DNA from: Actinomycetota bacterium
GTDB lineage: Bacteria > Actinomycetota > Actinomycetes > Nanopelagicales > Nanopelagicaceae
Assembly: GCA_009705025.1 (NCBI GenBank)
Contig: WLDA01000070.1
Span: 1 to 5,709, forward strand
DNA: 5,709 nucleotides
Direction of reading: 5' to 3'
The notes beneath the pieces are model-generated. The model saw nothing but the letters and a program-made list of their open reading frames with translations. It searched no databases and was not told where the DNA came from. The translations under genes and the position numbers were made by a program. Below, piece by piece: positions 1 through 5,709 of the stretch; the first letter of the stretch is position 1, and every line of letters begins with the position of its first letter.

Positions 1-1
1 A

Positions 2-235
2 CAAACGGGGGACATGATTGTTCTTGATGTAGCTGCACGCACACTCAATATTGATATTTCTGATGAAGAACTTGCAAAGCGAACACCGAATGCAGCCACA
101 ACACAAGCATTTGCTTCACCTGATCGGGGATGGCAAAAGTTATACATAGACCACGTCATGCAAGCAGATACAGGAGCAGATAATGATTTTCTCACAGGTG
201 GCAGCGGCTCAGAAGTTCTACGAGAGTCACACTAA
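2..235 (+). CDS. Sugar-acid dehydratase, IlvD/Edd family (C-terminal fragment)
   Basis: The reading frame is open from base 2 to the TAA at 233-235, giving the last 77 residues of a protein whose start lies upstream of the window; the ATG at 14 is internal. The segment shows the C-terminal pattern of IlvD/Edd dehydratases that act on aldonic acids: GD-IVLDV, then SDEELAKR, then a KLYIDHVMQADTGAD block, ending in GGSGSEVLRESH. This ending resembles L-arabonate/D-xylonate-type dehydratases (typically ...KSGAPVPRDSH) and differs from the end of the branched-chain enzyme IlvD. Family members use an Fe-S cluster and Mg2+ to convert an aldonate to a 2-keto-3-deoxy-aldonate in the cytoplasm. The cluster cysteines and the catalytic residues are outside the window, so the substrate (pentonate, hexonate, fuconate) cannot be chosen. 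The stop codon directly abuts the ATG of the next gene, implying translational coupling. Confidence 0.85.
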   Translation, partial: QTGDMIVLDVAARTLNIDISDEELAKRTPNAATTQAFASPDRGWQKLYIDHVMQADTGADNDFLTGGSGSEVLRESH

Positions 236-925
236 ATGAAACAAGCACTCATAGTTCGTGGTGGCTGGGATGGTCACCAACCTGTTGAGACAACAAATTA
301 TTTTATTCCATTTCTTGAAGCAAATGGTTTCAATGTTCGCGTAGAAGAATCACCAACTATTTATTCAGATGCAAAGTTCATGGCAACTGTTGATTTGATT
401 CAACAGACGATGACTATGTCCACGATTGAAAAAGAAGATTTTCTAGGTCTTCGCACTGCAATCGAAAATGGAACAGGTTTTGCAGGATGGCACGGCGGAA
501 TTGCTGATGCTTATCGTAATAATTCTGATTATCTTCACTTAGTCGGTGGACAGTTTGCATGTCATCCAGGAAAGCACCCGGATGAACAAAAAGGTGAACA
601 AGAAGATAATTACATGCCATACACAATCAATTTCTTGCCAGAAGCCGCTAATCACCCAATTACAAAAGGTATGAAGGATTTCGACTTAGTAACTGAGCAG
701 TATTGGGTCCTCTCCGATGATTACATTGATGTATTGGCGACAACAACCCAGAAAGTTCGCTCATGGGATCCCTGGAATCGCGAAGTAACATCTCCTGCCG
801 TTTGGACCCGCAATTGGGGCAAAGGAAAAATCTTTGTTTGCACACCAGGACATAATCTCAAAGTGGTTCAAGACCCAAATGTGAAAGAACTCATTGAAAG
901 AGGCTTGTTGTGGGCATCCCGCTAA
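236..925 (+). CDS. ThuA-domain (trehalose-utilization-like) protein
   Basis: This 229-residue protein is a single ThuA domain (class I glutamine-amidotransferase-like fold) from end to end. Visible family marks are an N-terminal strand followed by GGWDGHQP (9-16), GWHGG (84-88), a GGQFACHPG block (104-112), NHPIT (139-143), EQYW (154-157), and the C-terminal SPAVWTRNWGKGKIF stretch followed by TPGH (203-206). The GWHGG elbow lacks the cysteine nucleophile of true amidotransferases, as is usual for ThuA. There is no signal peptide or membrane segment, so it is probably cytoplasmic. The family is named for rhizobial ThuA, which acts with the Gfo/Idh/MocA dehydrogenase ThuB in disaccharide use; the biochemical role of most short bacterial ThuA proteins is unsettled. 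Its neighbour is also a Gfo/Idh/MocA enzyme, which supports a joint role on an oxidised sugar. The ATG follows the upstream TAA with no gap, and only a weak GAGAG (222-226) precedes it, so reinitiation is likely. The family call is firm; the substrate is unknown. Confidence 0.88.
   Translation: MKQALIVRGGWDGHQPVETTNYFIPFLEANGFNVRVEESPTIYSDAKFMATVDLIQQTMTMSTIEKEDFLGLRTAIENGTGFAGWHGGIADAYRNNSDYLHLVGGQFACHPGKHPDEQKGEQEDNYMPYTINFLPEAANHPITKGMKDFDLVTEQYWVLSDDYIDVLATTTQKVRSWDPWNREVTSPAVWTRNWGKGKIFVCTPGHNLKVVQDPNVKELIERGLLWASR
896..903 (+). promoter_or_regulatory. Ribosome binding site deciding the GTG start at 910
   Basis: GAAAGAGG lies inside the end of the ThuA gene, 6 nt before the GTG at 910. 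No ATG is available near the start of the oxidoreductase reading frame, so this purine-rich stretch at good spacing decides the start. Confidence 0.6.
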
Positions 926-1998
926 GAGTAGGAATAATTGGTGTTGGAAATATCAGCACGCAGTACCTCACACATATTCCAACACTGCCATCGCTCAAAC
1001 TGATTGCACTTGCAGATCTCGACATGGCACGTGCAGCAGAAGTTGCCGCTAAAGCTGGTGTGGAATCTAGAAGTGTTGATGAGCTCCTTGCTTCAAAAGA
1101 TATTGATGTAATTCTCAATCTCACAACGCCAGGGGCTCACGCAGTTATTGCGATGAAGGCACTGACTGCAGGTAAACATGTATTTGGTGAAAAACCTCTT
1201 GCACTCACTGTTGAAGAAGCAAAACCAATGATGGAACTTGCTAAGAGTTCCGGACTTCGAATAGGTAGTGCACCAGATACAGTTTTAGGAACCGGAATTC
1301 AAACATCTCGTGATTTATTGGATTCAGGAAAAATTGGAAAACCACTTGCAGCAAGTGCATTTTGGTCTGCGCCAGGTCATGAACTTTGGCATCCAGCGCC
1401 ACAATTTTATTATTTGCCAGGTGCAGGGCCGCTATTTGATATGGGTCCTTATTACCTCACAGCTCTTGTTACATTGCTTGGTCCAGTTGTTAGTGTTATT
1501 GGCAGTTCAACACGCTCTGATCGAAAGCGAAGTGTTGGAACTGGTGATCTTGCTGGAACAGAACTAAGAGTTGAAGTTGAAACACATATTTCAGCACTTC
1601 TTGAGCACGCCTCTGGTGTTACATCAACAATTATGATGAGTTTCGAAGTATGGGCTGCACGACTTCCACGCATTGAGGTTTACGGAACTGAAGGAACAAT
1701 TTCAGTTCCAGATCCAAATATGTTTAGTGATGAAGTTCAGATTTACACATCTGAAAACCGTGAATGGAATGTTGCACCAGCATCAGCTGGATATATGGAA
1801 GCTGGACGTGGTTTTGGCCTTGCAGATATGGCTATTGCAATTGATAAAAACGAACCACATCGTGCATCTGGAGATCTTGCATTCCATGTACTAGAAATTA
1901 TGGAATCGATCCTCAAATCCGCTAAAGGTGATCAAAGAATCACAATGAAGAGCACTGTTGCTCAACCGCAAAAAGTTCCATTCTCATCTCTGACGTAA
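910..1998 (+). CDS. Gfo/Idh/MocA family NAD(P)-dependent sugar oxidoreductase
   Basis: This is a 362-residue protein of normal length for the family. The N-terminal Rossmann fold carries the dinucleotide motif GVGNIS (11-16) and an acidic residue after strand 2 (LADLD, 34-38), which favours NAD over NADP. The hallmark GEKPLA (93-98) supplies the conserved Lys95. The C-terminal alpha/beta domain begins near residue 125 and contains GPLFDMGPYYL (173-183), where the family's usual D-x-G-x-H becomes D-x-G-x-Y, then VYGTEGTI (257-264). I recall the Tyr form from actinobacterial members, so this looks like a subfamily trait. Such enzymes oxidise or reduce a hydroxyl of sugars, inositols or glycosides. 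GTG at 910 is chosen because an RBS lies at 896-903 and the glycine motif then sits at the usual distance from the N-terminus. It overlaps the ThuA gene by 16 nt, indicating coupled expression and a ThuA/ThuB-like pairing. The substrate is not readable. Confidence 0.9.
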   Translation: MGIPLRVGIIGVGNISTQYLTHIPTLPSLKLIALADLDMARAAEVAAKAGVESRSVDELLASKDIDVILNLTTPGAHAVIAMKALTAGKHVFGEKPLALTVEEAKPMMELAKSSGLRIGSAPDTVLGTGIQTSRDLLDSGKIGKPLAASAFWSAPGHELWHPAPQFYYLPGAGPLFDMGPYYLTALVTLLGPVVSVIGSSTRSDRKRSVGTGDLAGTELRVEVETHISALLEHASGVTSTIMMSFEVWAARLPRIEVYGTEGTISVPDPNMFSDEVQIYTSENREWNVAPASAGYMEAGRGFGLADMAIAIDKNEPHRASGDLAFHVLEIMESILKSAKGDQRITMKSTVAQPQKVPFSSLT

Positions 1999-2001
1999 GG
2001 A
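1996..2001 (+). promoter_or_regulatory. Ribosome binding site for the cupin isomerase, overlapping the upstream stop codon
   Basis: TAAGGA contains the TAA stop of the oxidoreductase (1996-1998) and the Shine-Dalgarno-like AAGGA, 9 nt before the ATG at 2011. A ribosome terminating upstream therefore stops on the next gene's binding site. Confidence 0.6.
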
Positions 2002-2010
2002 AATAGATCA

Positions 2011-5709
<3,699 letters not shown>

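Noticed and set aside
2..235. Naming the first gene ilvD (dihydroxy-acid dehydratase of branched-chain amino acid synthesis)
   Set aside because: The visible C-terminus, with YIDHVMQADTGAD and the RESH ending, fits the sugar-acid dehydratase branch rather than IlvD, and the diagnostic residues are outside the window.
236..925. Active glutamine amidotransferase
   Set aside because: The ThuA-domain protein has the related fold but no cysteine at the nucleophile elbow (GWHGG), so amidotransferase chemistry is not supported.
1310..1894. Two short + strand open frames (1310-1567 and 1673-1894) within the oxidoreductase gene
   Set aside because: They are out-of-frame shadows of a gene with continuous family motifs; their products are Leu/Gln-rich and lack any motif.
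1999..2010. Possible promoter or terminator in the largest intergenic gap
   Set aside because: The gap is only 12 nt, consists of RBS and spacer, and has no hairpin or -10/-35 pair.

Overview
The window is a solid block of protein-coding sequence on the + strand: six genes, the first and last cut by the window edges, with junctions of 0, -16, +12, +5 and -20 nt. No junction has room for a promoter plus terminator, so the window looks like the inside of one long transcription unit. No RNA gene, mobile element, CRISPR array or dispersed repeat was seen.

The DNA is moderately A/T-rich (GC roughly in the low to mid 40s by eye, not counted). Several proteins, especially the Gfo/Idh/MocA oxidoreductase and the cupin-type sugar isomerase, resemble actinobacterial subfamilies. 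Low GC, actinobacterial-looking proteins and extreme gene packing together suggest a streamlined freshwater actinobacterium of the acI / Nanopelagicales type. This is inference from style and recalled families, not a database match.

Layout: (1) 2-235, C-terminus of an IlvD/Edd-family sugar-acid dehydratase; (2) 236-925, a ThuA-domain protein; (3) 910-1998, a Gfo/Idh/MocA NAD(P)-dependent sugar oxidoreductase; (4) 2011-3015, a class I mannose-6-phosphate-isomerase-like double-cupin protein; (5) 3021-4370, argininosuccinate synthase ArgG of the E. coli-like (type 2) form; (6) 4351-5709, an FAD-linked D-lactate dehydrogenase (cytochrome-type, LDHD-like), complete except for its last few residues.

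Genes 1-4 read as a carbohydrate catabolic cassette: oxidation of a sugar or glycoside (3, perhaps with 2), isomerisation (4) and dehydration of an aldonic acid to a 2-keto-3-deoxy acid (1). Gene 6 could oxidise a 2-hydroxy acid end product (D-lactate, or glycolate if the cleavage product is glycolaldehyde). ArgG has no obvious place in this scheme and is the odd member. The best candidate for something undescribed is the ThuA / oxidoreductase / cupin-isomerase / aldonate-dehydratase set, whose substrate cannot be read from sequence.
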